Below are positions 37,858 to 47,047 of a stretch of DNA of 64,000 nt, piece after piece. The notes below the pieces were generated by a model. It was not told the DNA's origin and did no database searches. It saw nothing but the letters and a program-made list of their open reading frames with translations. The position numbers and the translations under genes are program-made. Each line of letters starts with the position of its first letter. Positions within the stretch are counted from its first letter, which is position 1. The DNA is from Nitrospira sp. (GTDB lineage: Bacteria > Nitrospirota > Nitrospiria > Nitrospirales > Nitrospiraceae): NCBI GenBank assembly GCA_029194535.1, contig JARFXR010000002.1, forward strand, positions 1,054,001-1,118,000, given 5' to 3'.

Positions 37858-38919
37858 ATGATCCTTGCTGGAGATATCGGAGGAACCAAGACACATCTGG
37901 CTCTCTTCGACTGGAAGGACGAACGAACCGAACCCATCCGCACTGAATCCTTCCCGAGCAAGGAATACGCATCGCTGGAAGAGATTCTGGAAGAATTCCT
38001 CATCCCCCGCACCCCTACAACGACACCTCACGAAATCGAGGCTCCCTCAGCCGCCTCTGGTGAGCAACCCGTGCCGCCTCTTCCTGAACCGGCGCGCATC
38101 GCCGCCGCCTGCTTCGGGGTCGCCGGACCCGTGATTCAAAACCACAGCAGCACGACCAATCTCCCCTGGGTCTTGGACGGAGAAGCACTGGCCAAGCGTT
38201 TCGACATTCCCGTCGTCCGGCTGCTGAACGACCTGGAGGCAACCGCCCATGGGATTCTGCTTCTTCGCCCGGAGGAGCTCCACACCCTCAATACCGGAAT
38301 CCCTCCCACCCATCGTCAAGCGATTGCGCTGATCGCGGCAGGGACTGGCTTGGGAGAATCCATTCTCTTCTGGGACGGCACCCGGTACCGGCCCATGCCC
38401 TCGGAGGGAGGCCACGCCGATTTCGCGCCCAATAACGACAACGAAATCGAATTGTTGCGGCACGTGCGAAGTCACTACCTCCACGTGAGTTACGAGCGCG
38501 TGGTGTCCGGCCCGGGTATCCATATGATCTATGAGTATCTCCGTGATACCAAAAGAAATGAACCGACTTGGCTGGCTGAGAAGATCGCGGCCGGCGATCC
38601 CGCCGCGGAAATCGCCGCCGCCGGCTTGAAGGGACAGGCGGAGATCGCCAAGCAGACCCTGGACATGTTTGCATCGATATTCGGCGCCGAAGCGGGAAAC
38701 CTCGCGTTGAAAGCCATGACGCTCAACGGCGTCTATGTCGGAGGAGGCATCGCGCCCAAACTCCTGCCGAAGCTTACGGACGGCACCTTCATGCGCGCCT
38801 TTACGAACAAAGGCCGCTACAAACGTCTGATGAGTGCGATTCCGGTCTACATCGTACTGAACGACCGGACCGGTCTCATCGGTGCCGCCGCCACCGCGGC
38901 GCGGTTGGCCCAATCATGA
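37858..38919 (+). CDS. glk: Glucokinase
   Basis: A 353-residue glucokinase of the ROK-independent (Glk) type. ILAGDIGGTKTHLALFDW is the phosphate-1 motif, AACFGVAGPV follows, LNDLEATAHGI holds the catalytic Asp, and IAAGTGLGESIL and GGHADFAP are family motifs. An insertion rich in Pro and Thr (about residues 48-78) is absent from the enterobacterial enzyme. It lies 26 nt after pgl and overlaps rpiA by 4 nt, so the three form an operon. Confidence 0.92.
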   Translation: MILAGDIGGTKTHLALFDWKDERTEPIRTESFPSKEYASLEEILEEFLIPRTPTTTPHEIEAPSAASGEQPVPPLPEPARIAAACFGVAGPVIQNHSSTTNLPWVLDGEALAKRFDIPVVRLLNDLEATAHGILLLRPEELHTLNTGIPPTHRQAIALIAAGTGLGESILFWDGTRYRPMPSEGGHADFAPNNDNEIELLRHVRSHYLHVSYERVVSGPGIHMIYEYLRDTKRNEPTWLAEKIAAGDPAAEIAAAGLKGQAEIAKQTLDMFASIFGAEAGNLALKAMTLNGVYVGGGIAPKLLPKLTDGTFMRAFTNKGRYKRLMSAIPVYIVLNDRTGLIGAAATAARLAQS

Positions 38920-39614
38920 GCGGCACCGATCTCGGTTCGTTGAAGCGCTCCGCCGCCTTGAAGGCGTTGGACTATGTGAAGGACGGCATGGTCGTGGGTC
39001 TGGGCACGGGATCCACCGCCAAAGAATTCGTCATCGCATTGGGTGCGAAAGCTGCATCGGGCGTGAAACTGCGCGCGGTGCCGACTTCCCGTGAGACGGC
39101 CGCGCTTGCCGACCGGTCGGGCATTACCTTACTGGACGAGAACGACCATTGGCCCATCGACGTCGCCGTCGACGGCGCAGACCAGGTCGATCCCTCGTTC
39201 AACCTGATCAAGGGAGGGGGAGGGGCTCTGTTGAAGGAAAAGATCGTCGCGGCCTCGGCGAAGCAGTTTATCGTTCTGGTCGATTACACCAAGCGAGTGC
39301 CGGTCTTGGGAAAGAGCGCTCCGCTGCCCGTCGAAATCGTTCCGTTCGGCTGGCACAATACCGCGCGCGCGATTGAAGCGCTCACACGCAGCCGCGTCAC
39401 CGTGCGGGAACAAGCCGGATCGCCTTTTCGAACCGAATCCGGGAATCTGATCGTGGATGTCCACATGGCCCGCATCGACGATCCGCGCGAACTTGAAGCG
39501 GCCCTTCACCACATCCCGGGAATCGTCGACACCGGCCTGTTCGTCGGCCGCACGGATGTCTTGATCGTCGGCACCCCCGAGGGCGTCGAAACGTACAATG
39601 CCACAAGGCCGTGA
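38916..39614 (+). CDS. rpiA: Ribose-5-phosphate isomerase A
   Basis: A 232-residue isomerase interconverting ribose- and ribulose-5-phosphate. GLGTGSTAKEFV binds phosphate, VDGADQVDPSFNLIKGGGGA and LLKEKIVA carry the catalytic Asp, Lys and Glu, and it ends with a standard C-terminus. ATGA overlap with glk indicates coupled translation. Confidence 0.95.
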   Translation: MSGTDLGSLKRSAALKALDYVKDGMVVGLGTGSTAKEFVIALGAKAASGVKLRAVPTSRETAALADRSGITLLDENDHWPIDVAVDGADQVDPSFNLIKGGGGALLKEKIVAASAKQFIVLVDYTKRVPVLGKSAPLPVEIVPFGWHNTARAIEALTRSRVTVREQAGSPFRTESGNLIVDVHMARIDDPRELEAALHHIPGIVDTGLFVGRTDVLIVGTPEGVETYNATRP

Positions 39615-39756
39615 TCTCGTCGGTCGACGAGATCTGCTCCGTATCATCAGCCGGACGGGTTCCGTTCTGTTCACTGCTGCGCTCACGTCGGACCTACGGC
39701 CGTCGTCCGTACGAGCCGCCGGGCCGGGCAGGACGGCACCGCCAAAGGAGAACTCC

Positions 39757-42366
39757 ATGAACCTTCAGACGCCGACCCGCGGCGCTGACCCCTATCGACT
39801 GCCGCGCCACGTGGTACCCCTCAAGTACGACTTGCGCCTCGAGCCGGATTTGATCGCAGCCTCGTTTCACGGTCAAGAAACCGTCACGCTGTCGGTCCTG
39901 GAACCCACGACCTCGATGCTCTTGAATGCCGCCGACCTCCTCATCGAGGGCGCGCAATTGGAAGGGCCGCGGGGCGAACGGTTGGACGGTATGATTGAGT
40001 TGGAAGAACCCTTGGAGCGCTGTCGGTTGACGTTTCCCGTAGGGATCACCCCTGGGCAATGGCGGCTACATGTGTCGTTTCGTGGCACACTCAACGACAA
40101 ACTTCGAGGCTTCTATCGCAGCACCTATACGGACGCCTCGGGCAGGACCAGGACTCTGGCGGCCACCCAATTCGAGGCGACCGATGCCAGACGGGGGTTC
40201 CCCTGTTGGGATGAACCGGACTTCAAAGCGGTCTTCTCCGTTACGTTGGTCGTCGACCCCGCGATGGCCGCCGTGTCGAACGGCCGAGTCGAGGCTGAAA
40301 CCCTGGATCGGGGCAAGAAGGTGGTTCGATTCGCCGACACGATCAACATGTCGACGTATCTGGTCGCGTTCGTGGTCGGACACATCGAGTCTACCGCCCC
40401 GACGTTCGTCGGGAGGACCCCCATTCGCGTCTGGTGCGTGCCGGGCAAACAGCATCTCGCCTCGTTCGGCCAGGACATCGCCACCGCCTCGCTCAAGTTC
40501 TTCGAGGAGTATTACGGCATTCCCTATCCGGGGGGCAAATTGGACCTGCTCGCCATTCCGGACTTTGCGTCGGGAGCCATGGAAAATCTCGGCGCCATCA
40601 CCTTTCGTGAGACCGCATTGCTCGTCGATCAACGCCACGGGACGCACGGGGAGCTGGAGCGCGTCGCCGACGTGGTCGCCCACGAGAACGCCCATATGTG
40701 GTTCGGCGATCTCGTGACCATGGCCTGGTGGAATGGTCTCTGGCTCAACGAAGCCTTCGCCACATTTATGGAAATGTTGGCCGTCGACGCGTGGAAGCCG
40801 AACTGGAAGCGCTGGGAGACGTTCTGTATTTCCAGGGCCGCCGCCCTGTCCGTCGACGGCCTACTCAGCACCAGACCCGTCGAATATCCCGTTCACGCGC
40901 CCAAGGACGCGGATGCGATGTTCGACGTCCTAACGTATGAAAAGGGTGCCTCGGTCCTCCGGATGCTCGAACAACATATCGGCCCCGACGTGTTTCGCAC
41001 CGGTGTGCGCGACTACCTCCGACGACACGCATACGGCAACGCGGACACCAACGACTTGTGGGTTGCCCTGGGGAATGCGGCGAAACACCCGGTGCCGGCG
41101 ATGATGAACGGTTGGATTTTTCAGCCCGGATATCCCCTGGTCACCGCCGAACTCAGCGGCGAGACGACGTTGACGCTCAAACAGGAACGGTTTACCTACC
41201 TGTCGCCCGACTCCCGCTCCTCATCGTCTGTCTCACCGAGTTGGCACGTGCCGATCCAGCTTCGCGTGCGGTCGGAGGGCAAGAGCGAAACCATGAGACT
41301 CCTCATCACCGAACAGGACACGCATCTGACGATGGCGACGGCGCCGGAATCCGTGCTCGTCAACGAAGGCGGCCACGGCTTCTACCGGGTACGGTACGGT
41401 CCCGTGCTGCGCGGCAAACTCCTTGCGGCCGGCGTGGCTCGCCTGGCCGCGACCGAACGCTTCAATCTCATAAACGACTCATGGGCCACCACGGTCGCCG
41501 GCCTCACCTCGCTGGTTGACTATCTTGACCTGACGGCGGGATTTTCCGAGGATCGCGACAAGAACGTGTGGGCCATCCTCCTCGATTCATTCGCCTTCCT
41601 CAACCGACTCATTGAGCCGGAGCAGCGCCCGGCCCTCCAAGCGTTCGTCCGACGACGGGTGCACCCCGCATTCTCAGCCGTCGGATGGACGGCGGAGCCG
41701 GGCGAAGACGACCTGATCCGGCAACTGCGCAGCGAATTGGCCGCGGGGATGGGCCGTCTCGGCAACGACCCGGTGACCCAGACGCGTGCCGCGGAGTTGT
41801 ACGAGACGACCAAGCAGGATCCGGCCGCCGTCGATCCCAATCTCCTCCCGGCGCTGGTCTCCATCCTGGCGTTTACCGGCGACGAAGCACGATACGCGGA
41901 GTTTGCAGAACGGTTCCGGACGGCCAAGACCCCCCAGGAAGAACGACGCTACCTCTTCTCCTTGACCGCCTTCCGCCAGCCTGAATTGCTGGAGAAGACA
42001 CTGGAACACACGCTCGACGGACACATTCGACTCCAGGATGCCCCTGCGATCGTCAGCGCCGTCATGGGAAACGTCTACGGCAAGCATCTCGGATGGGACT
42101 TCGTGAAGACCCACTGGGACCGGATGGACCGTGAGTTTCCCAAGCAAGGCCTTCGCCGCATGTGCGGAGGCATCACCGCGCTCGCAACCCCGGCGCTCGA
42201 GGCCGACGTCAGGGCTTTCTTTTCCTCGCGAAAGATCGATCTGGGGGGAAAGACCTTGGAGCAATACTTGGAACAGCTGCGCATCGCCGTGCGTTTCCGC
42301 GAACGACACGCCTCGACGCTTCACGAGTATCTGCTTGCCCACACCGACAGGGAAGACATCCCATGA
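39757..42366 (+). CDS. M1 family aminopeptidase
   Basis: An 869-residue zinc aminopeptidase of the puromycin-sensitive/ERAP group. I start it at ATG 39757, which follows an AAAGGAG site; the longer frame overlaps rpiA. GAMEN is at 273-277. The zinc site is His309-Glu310-Asn-Ala-His313 with the third ligand Glu332 (LWLNEAFATF). The C-terminal ERAP1-like helical domain covers the last ~350 residues. There is no signal peptide, so it is probably cytoplasmic and trims peptides for amino-acid recycling. Confidence 0.93.
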   Translation: MNLQTPTRGADPYRLPRHVVPLKYDLRLEPDLIAASFHGQETVTLSVLEPTTSMLLNAADLLIEGAQLEGPRGERLDGMIELEEPLERCRLTFPVGITPGQWRLHVSFRGTLNDKLRGFYRSTYTDASGRTRTLAATQFEATDARRGFPCWDEPDFKAVFSVTLVVDPAMAAVSNGRVEAETLDRGKKVVRFADTINMSTYLVAFVVGHIESTAPTFVGRTPIRVWCVPGKQHLASFGQDIATASLKFFEEYYGIPYPGGKLDLLAIPDFASGAMENLGAITFRETALLVDQRHGTHGELERVADVVAHENAHMWFGDLVTMAWWNGLWLNEAFATFMEMLAVDAWKPNWKRWETFCISRAAALSVDGLLSTRPVEYPVHAPKDADAMFDVLTYEKGASVLRMLEQHIGPDVFRTGVRDYLRRHAYGNADTNDLWVALGNAAKHPVPAMMNGWIFQPGYPLVTAELSGETTLTLKQERFTYLSPDSRSSSSVSPSWHVPIQLRVRSEGKSETMRLLITEQDTHLTMATAPESVLVNEGGHGFYRVRYGPVLRGKLLAAGVARLAATERFNLINDSWATTVAGLTSLVDYLDLTAGFSEDRDKNVWAILLDSFAFLNRLIEPEQRPALQAFVRRRVHPAFSAVGWTAEPGEDDLIRQLRSELAAGMGRLGNDPVTQTRAAELYETTKQDPAAVDPNLLPALVSILAFTGDEARYAEFAERFRTAKTPQEERRYLFSLTAFRQPELLEKTLEHTLDGHIRLQDAPAIVSAVMGNVYGKHLGWDFVKTHWDRMDREFPKQGLRRMCGGITALATPALEADVRAFFSSRKIDLGGKTLEQYLEQLRIAVRFRERHASTLHEYLLAHTDREDIP

Positions 42367-42581
42367 TCAAGTCCATCCCGCTCACGACGTCTCCCTCCAC
42401 GGATCTTGCCCGCGCTCGAGACTTCGGAAGAGCCTGGATCGAATACGACCCGGAGAAGGCACGTTCGCGGCCACGACCATGGCTGAACGCCTGCCCCCGA
42501 GCGACGACGGGCTGTTTCAGCAGCCTTACTCGTGTCGCAAGATGGAAAGCGGCCGCTCTCCCAACATGCGAAAGGTGCTGA
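42363..42581 (+). CDS. Doubtful small open frame, 72 aa
   Basis: ATG overlaps the aminopeptidase stop (ATGA) and opens a 72-codon frame. The first half (SPSTDLARARDFGRAWIEYD) looks protein-like; the second half is rich in Arg, Ala and Cys. Its last 56 nt lie antisense to the end of the ABC permease gene. It may be a degraded gene. I recognise no family. Confidence 0.25.
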   Translation: MIKSIPLTTSPSTDLARARDFGRAWIEYDPEKARSRPRPWLNACPRATTGCFSSLTRVARWKAAALPTCERC

Positions 42582-45189
42582 GAAACCCGACGCTCAAGGT
42601 CAGCGTCATGGTGAGCAGCACGCCCAGGAGCAACACGCCCAAATGCAGGCTCCAGGATAACTCGAAGACATAGGTCAGGATCAGCCACGACAAGGCGCTC
42701 GATAGCCAGACCGCGACGGCCCCGCCGACCAATCCGAGCAGAAGGTATTCGACGGCGAACGTCCCGGCCAACAAGGCTCTCGTCGCTCCCAGTGCCTTCA
42801 GAATCACCGCTTCATAGAGTCGTCGATATCTGGTCGTCGCCAATGCCGCCGCCATCACCAGCGCGCCTGAGACGAGGCAAAACAACGCCACAGCTCGGAT
42901 CGCCAGCGACAGTCGGTCCAATACACGCCCGAAATTGTCCAGCACATCGCCGACATGAATGGCGCTCATGTTGGGGAAGGCCGCCACGACCGCTTGCTGC
43001 AGCGGAATTTCCTGTGCCGCCGCCACATGTATCGTGCCGACATACGTCAGCGGAGCCCCATCCAACGACCCCGGCGACAAAATCATGTAGAAATTCGTCG
43101 AAAAGGTCCCCCAGTCCACCTTTCGAATACTGGAGATTTCGGCGGCGACGGTGGTGCCTTGAATATCGAATTCCACCGTCGAACCGATATCCAATCCCAT
43201 CGCCTTGGCGGCCTCTTCCTCGATCGACACCAACGGTTTGGAGAAGGTTTGCCCCGCTGTCCACCATCGTCCTCGAACGATCTCATTGCCCTTCGGTAGT
43301 CGTTCCAGGTAGGTCAGCGCATACTCGCGCGAGACATACCATTGTCTTCGCCGCTCTTCCTTGGTTTCGTCGCGCTCCTCGTCCTGCCCCTGCGCCTCGT
43401 CGACCGTGACCGCCTCTCCGCCGACGCGATGAAGCCGAGATCGAACCAGCGGAGTCAGATCCGGCTTCGAGCCGCCTGTCTGCTTTTCCACAAGCCGTAC
43501 GAATCCCTCCGTCTGGTCCGGCTGTATGTCGATAAAAAAGAAGGTCGGGGCATCGTTCGGTCTGGCCTCGCCCACTTCCCGAACCAGCGCCTTCTCGATG
43601 AGCGACACGGTGACGATAATCGTAACGCCCAGACCGATCGCAATCAGAATGCCCGTACTATCGCCGCCCGGGCGCGTGACGTTTCCCACGGCATAGCGCA
43701 GACAGACCGAGCCGGGCCTGGGCAGACGCGTCAGCCAGTAGAGCAGGCCCTTCGCCGCCAGAAACAACAACGCTACGGCCAGTGCCAAGCCGCCGATGAA
43801 CAAGAGGCCGACGTTCCAGCTTCCGGCCTGCCAGATCGCAAGACCTCCCAAGCCGGCTCCCAACGTCGAGGCCGTGAATACCTTGAGCCGCTCTCTCATG
43901 ATCCAACGGACAACGCCGGTCGCCCGTACGGACCGCCCGCCATCTGCGTTCGTCTCCACGTCCTGCCGCAGAATGACGGCCGGCTTGATTTCTCTGATGG
44001 TCAGCAGCGGCCATGCGGCAAAGAGGACCGTCGCCAGCAGACCCAGAAGCCCTCCCTTGACCAAGGGGACGATGGACGCAGCAGACAGTCCGGTCGATAC
44101 CCCAAGTTGCTGCAGCACTTCGGAAGCCACCGCATTACTCAACAAAGGAGGAAGCACGACCTGCAGCGCGTAACCGGCCGCCATCCCGACGAGGCTGCCG
44201 AGCAGTCCCAAGCCCAGGGCCTGCAGGAGGTAGATCCTCACGACAGCGGCGGAATCGGCTCCGAGGGACTTCAGAATCGCGATGGTCTTGAGCTTCTCGC
44301 GAATGAACGCTCGGATGGACATCGCAACCCCTACACCGCCGATGAACAACGCGGTCAGACCGATGAGGCCGAGATACCGCGACAGCTGCGCAAGAAACTG
44401 CTTCAGCTGCGGTTGGGCTTCCCGATAGCTGGTCACGCGTACGGACTCGGACTTGAGGCGCACTCGCAGCTCAGCGCGGAGCGGCTCCAACTCGATGCCC
44501 TCGGGCACTTTCAGCAAGTGACGTTCGCGCACACGGCTTCCCCGCTTGATCAGGTCCGCCCTCTCCAACCCCTGCCGAGAAATGATGACCCGCGGGCCGA
44601 GGCTGAACGCGTTCGCCATACGATCCGGTTCAAGACGCACGATGCCGGTGATCAGGAATACGGCCTGTCCGATCTTCAACCGCTCACCGACGGCGAGCCC
44701 CATGCGGAGCAGCAACGTCTCCTGAACCACCGCGCCCACACAGGCCGACTGCCCGCAGGTCTCCCGGTCCGGATGGAGCAACCGGTCCAACGGTTGAGCG
44801 GGCTCCAGTTTCAACGTGCCGTAGAACGGATAGGCCGCCTCAACGGCCTTCAGTTCGACGATCTGAGTCGTCTGTGATGTCGCCCCGGCCGCGGGCGACT
44901 CACGCACGGCCATGGCCACCAATTCGCTCACGCGCGTAGACGCGATCCGTCGTTCCGCCAAGTCGGCCAGCAGTCGCTCGCCGCTGTCAGTGAGCCGATG
45001 GGACGAACGGATTTCGATGTCGCCTCCGAGAAGTCCCCTGGCCTCCTTGGTGACCGCGCGATTCACGTGATCGGCGAAGAGGCCCACGGCGACCAAGGCT
45101 CCGACTCCGACCGCGATGCAGACAAAAAAATAGGCAAAATGCCGCCAGGCGCCTCGGGTTTCTCTCCAGGCCATTCGGAGTTCAAACAT
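42526..45189 (-). CDS. ABC transporter permease, FtsX/YbbP type (887 aa)
   Basis: A large permease with two FtsX-like modules. An N-terminal membrane helix (FAYFFVCIAVGVGALVAVGLF) and a periplasmic MacB-like domain are followed by three helices (~residues 270-400), a second periplasmic part and a final set of helices near the C-terminus. The layout is that of E. coli YbbP. It works with the ATPase encoded 89 nt upstream. Such systems are thought to move lipids or lipoproteins out of the membrane. The SGNH esterase encoded divergently next to the ATPase matches the ybbA-ybbP-tesA arrangement of E. coli. Confidence 0.88.
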   Translation of the reverse strand: MFELRMAWRETRGAWRHFAYFFVCIAVGVGALVAVGLFADHVNRAVTKEARGLLGGDIEIRSSHRLTDSGERLLADLAERRIASTRVSELVAMAVRESPAAGATSQTTQIVELKAVEAAYPFYGTLKLEPAQPLDRLLHPDRETCGQSACVGAVVQETLLLRMGLAVGERLKIGQAVFLITGIVRLEPDRMANAFSLGPRVIISRQGLERADLIKRGSRVRERHLLKVPEGIELEPLRAELRVRLKSESVRVTSYREAQPQLKQFLAQLSRYLGLIGLTALFIGGVGVAMSIRAFIREKLKTIAILKSLGADSAAVVRIYLLQALGLGLLGSLVGMAAGYALQVVLPPLLSNAVASEVLQQLGVSTGLSAASIVPLVKGGLLGLLATVLFAAWPLLTIREIKPAVILRQDVETNADGGRSVRATGVVRWIMRERLKVFTASTLGAGLGGLAIWQAGSWNVGLLFIGGLALAVALLFLAAKGLLYWLTRLPRPGSVCLRYAVGNVTRPGGDSTGILIAIGLGVTIIVTVSLIEKALVREVGEARPNDAPTFFFIDIQPDQTEGFVRLVEKQTGGSKPDLTPLVRSRLHRVGGEAVTVDEAQGQDEERDETKEERRRQWYVSREYALTYLERLPKGNEIVRGRWWTAGQTFSKPLVSIEEEAAKAMGLDIGSTVEFDIQGTTVAAEISSIRKVDWGTFSTNFYMILSPGSLDGAPLTYVGTIHVAAAQEIPLQQAVVAAFPNMSAIHVGDVLDNFGRVLDRLSLAIRAVALFCLVSGALVMAAALATTRYRRLYEAVILKALGATRALLAGTFAVEYLLLGLVGGAVAVWLSSALSWLILTYVFELSWSLHLGVLLLGVLLTMTLTLSVGFLSTFRMLGERPLSILRHE

Positions 45190-45278
45190 CGGAGCTCACC
45201 CGTTTCCCTTTACTGAGCGCCATTTCGCGTTCCGACGATTGTGCGTCGGTGAACCGGACCATGAAGTCGACCGCGCTG

Positions 45279-45956
45279 TCATGGGGTCTTGATTTCGTCG
45301 GATTCCACGCGTCCATCGCGCAAGGTGATGACGCGTTGCATCAATGACGCGATCGAGGGATCATGCGTGACCAGGACCAAGGTGGTCCCGTGGTCTCGTT
45401 GGAGCGCGAGGAGCAGATCCATGACGTGTTGTCCCGTTGTTGAATCCAAGTTCCCGGTCGGTTCGTCGGCTAACAGGGCAGCCGGCCGACAGGCATACGC
45501 CCTGGCGACGGCCACCCGTTGCTGTTCGCCTCCCGACAGCTGCACAGGATAATGATGGAGTCGATCGCCCAGACCTACTGCGGACAATAACTCGGCCGCA
45601 CGCTCTCCGGCCGCCGACGCACCGGCAAGCTCCAACGGCACCAGCACATTTTCCAAGGCCGTCAGGGTGGGAATCAGGTGAAAGGATTGAAAAATGTAGC
45701 CGATCTGCGCACGTCGATACTTCGCGAGATCTCCCTCTCTCATCCGGGTGATATCCAGGCCGTTGAGCCGAATGGTTCCCGAGGTGGGCCGGTCCAACCC
45801 CGCAATGAGCCCCAGCAGTGTGGACTTTCCGCTCCCTGATGGCCCGACGATGGCCACCATCTGCTTGCTCGGAATGTCCAGCGTCACATCGTGAAGAATA
45901 TTGACCGGTCTTCCTCCCGCCGTCAGCCGCATAGACACACGGACGATGTCGATCAT
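45279..45956 (-). CDS. ABC transporter ATP-binding protein, YbbA/LolD type
   Basis: A 225-residue ATPase. Walker A VGPSGSGKSTLLGL, Q-loop IFQSFHLIPTLTALEN, signature LSGGEQQRVAVARA, Walker B ALLADEPTGNLD and the H-loop LVLVTHD are all intact. I use ATG 45956 with a GGAG site upstream rather than the TTG 45971. It pairs with the large permease downstream. Confidence 0.92.
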   Translation of the reverse strand: MIDIVRVSMRLTAGGRPVNILHDVTLDIPSKQMVAIVGPSGSGKSTLLGLIAGLDRPTSGTIRLNGLDITRMREGDLAKYRRAQIGYIFQSFHLIPTLTALENVLVPLELAGASAAGERAAELLSAVGLGDRLHHYPVQLSGGEQQRVAVARAYACRPAALLADEPTGNLDSTTGQHVMDLLLALQRDHGTTLVLVTHDPSIASLMQRVITLRDGRVESDEIKTP

Positions 45957-46006
45957 AAGCCGGTTCTCCAAAGTCTGTCGTCCGATGTTATTATACTGAA
46001 GTTCTT

Positions 46007-46663
46007 ATGGTCCCTCTGCACATCGCAACCGCCACCGGCTGTATCGTCATCGCTGTCGCGTCGCTCGCCGGTGCGGCAGCCGCTCCGACCCTCGCCGAAG
46101 CGCCGATCGATGCTCGCCCCAGGCTCGTGGCATTCGGAAACAGCTTGACGGCCGGATCGGGGGTGGCAGCGGAGGATGCCTATCCCGCTCAACTCCAGCA
46201 CCGGTTGGATGAAGCCGGATTTCGCTACCGTGTGATCAATGCCGGAGTCAGTGGAGAAACGACTGCGGGCGGCCTGCGGCGCGTGCGTTGGATCCTCAAC
46301 AGCAAGCCGACTCTGGTTATTCTTGAATTGGGCGCCAACGACGGGCTGCGCGGGCTGAGTCTCGCCGAAACCAGACACAATCTTGAGCTGATCATTGAGC
46401 AGTTGCAGCAGGCCTCGGTTACGGTCGTGCTGGCCGGTATGAAACTTCCGCCCAACTACGGGCAAGACTATACACGAGGGTTCGAAGAGATCTATCCGGC
46501 GCTGGCGCGCCGCTATCACCTCACGCTGATCCCCTTCTTTCTGGACGGGATTGCGGGCGAGACCGATCTCAATCAGGCGGATGGCATCCATCCCACGGCC
46601 GAGGGTTACCGCATCATCGTGGGAAACATGATCGAACCGCTGAAACCGCTTCTGAAGAAATAG
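46007..46663 (+). CDS. SGNH/GDSL esterase, TesA-like
   Basis: A 218-residue exported lipase or esterase. A signal peptide (residues 1-~26) is followed by block I AFGNSLTAGSG with the catalytic Ser46 (GNSL in place of GDSL), block III ELGANDGLRG and block V DGIHPTAEGY with the catalytic Asp and His. E. coli TesA has thioesterase and lysophospholipase activity. It is divergent from the ABC pair with a 50-nt gap that has a TATTATACT -10-like sequence. Confidence 0.9.
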   Translation: MVPLHIATATGCIVIAVASLAGAAAAPTLAEAPIDARPRLVAFGNSLTAGSGVAAEDAYPAQLQHRLDEAGFRYRVINAGVSGETTAGGLRRVRWILNSKPTLVILELGANDGLRGLSLAETRHNLELIIEQLQQASVTVVLAGMKLPPNYGQDYTRGFEEIYPALARRYHLTLIPFFLDGIAGETDLNQADGIHPTAEGYRIIVGNMIEPLKPLLKK

Positions 46664-46759
46664 CACAAGGAGGAGAAAGACGTCGGTGGGGACGGCAGTA
46701 CGGACACCGGCCGGAGGCCTCCGAGCCGGATGTCCGCTTCGCTGTCGTCAAGACACTCG

Positions 46760-46948
46760 TCAGTTCTTTTTCAAGAACGTATCGTAAACCCCGTAGGCAA
46801 GGACGATCCCGATCAGCACGTAATACATACCGGTGATCCCGGAATAGTCCGGCGGTCCTTCACCCGCCGGCGCATTGGCCAGCACCGGGGCCGCTGCAGC
46901 CAGGATCACGAACGTCGTCCAACCCACTTGCGTCATCAGATTTCTCAT
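46760..46948 (-). CDS. Small membrane protein, 62 aa
   Basis: An unrecognised small protein with a good GGAGG site before ATG 46948. Residues 5-26 form a signal peptide (WTTFVILAAAAPVLANA) and residues ~42-58 a membrane helix (YYVLIGIVLAYGVYDTF), ending in LKKN. A short PAGEGPPDYSGITG segment lies between, probably in the periplasm. It is convergent with the esterase gene. Such small exported proteins can be subunits of respiratory complexes, but nothing here shows a partner. Confidence 0.7.
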   Translation of the reverse strand: MRNLMTQVGWTTFVILAAAAPVLANAPAGEGPPDYSGITGMYYVLIGIVLAYGVYDTFLKKN

Positions 46949-47047
46949 AATACCGTCCTCCTCAGATTCGAGAAGTGAAAAGACGCCGCATTCTACTGAA
47001 TTTGGACGCTGGGACGCAAGGGGACAGGGGCGAGGGGTAGGGACGCG

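Noticed and set aside
43342-44877. Plus-strand open frame of 511 codons opposite the ABC permease
   Set aside because: Composition is dominated by Arg, Gln, Asp and Pro as expected for the complement of a membrane-protein gene; the permease on the other strand is clearly real.
46712-46723. Palindrome CGGAGGCCTCCG between convergent genes as a terminator
   Set aside because: It forms a hairpin but no run of T follows on either strand, so I cannot support a rho-independent terminator.
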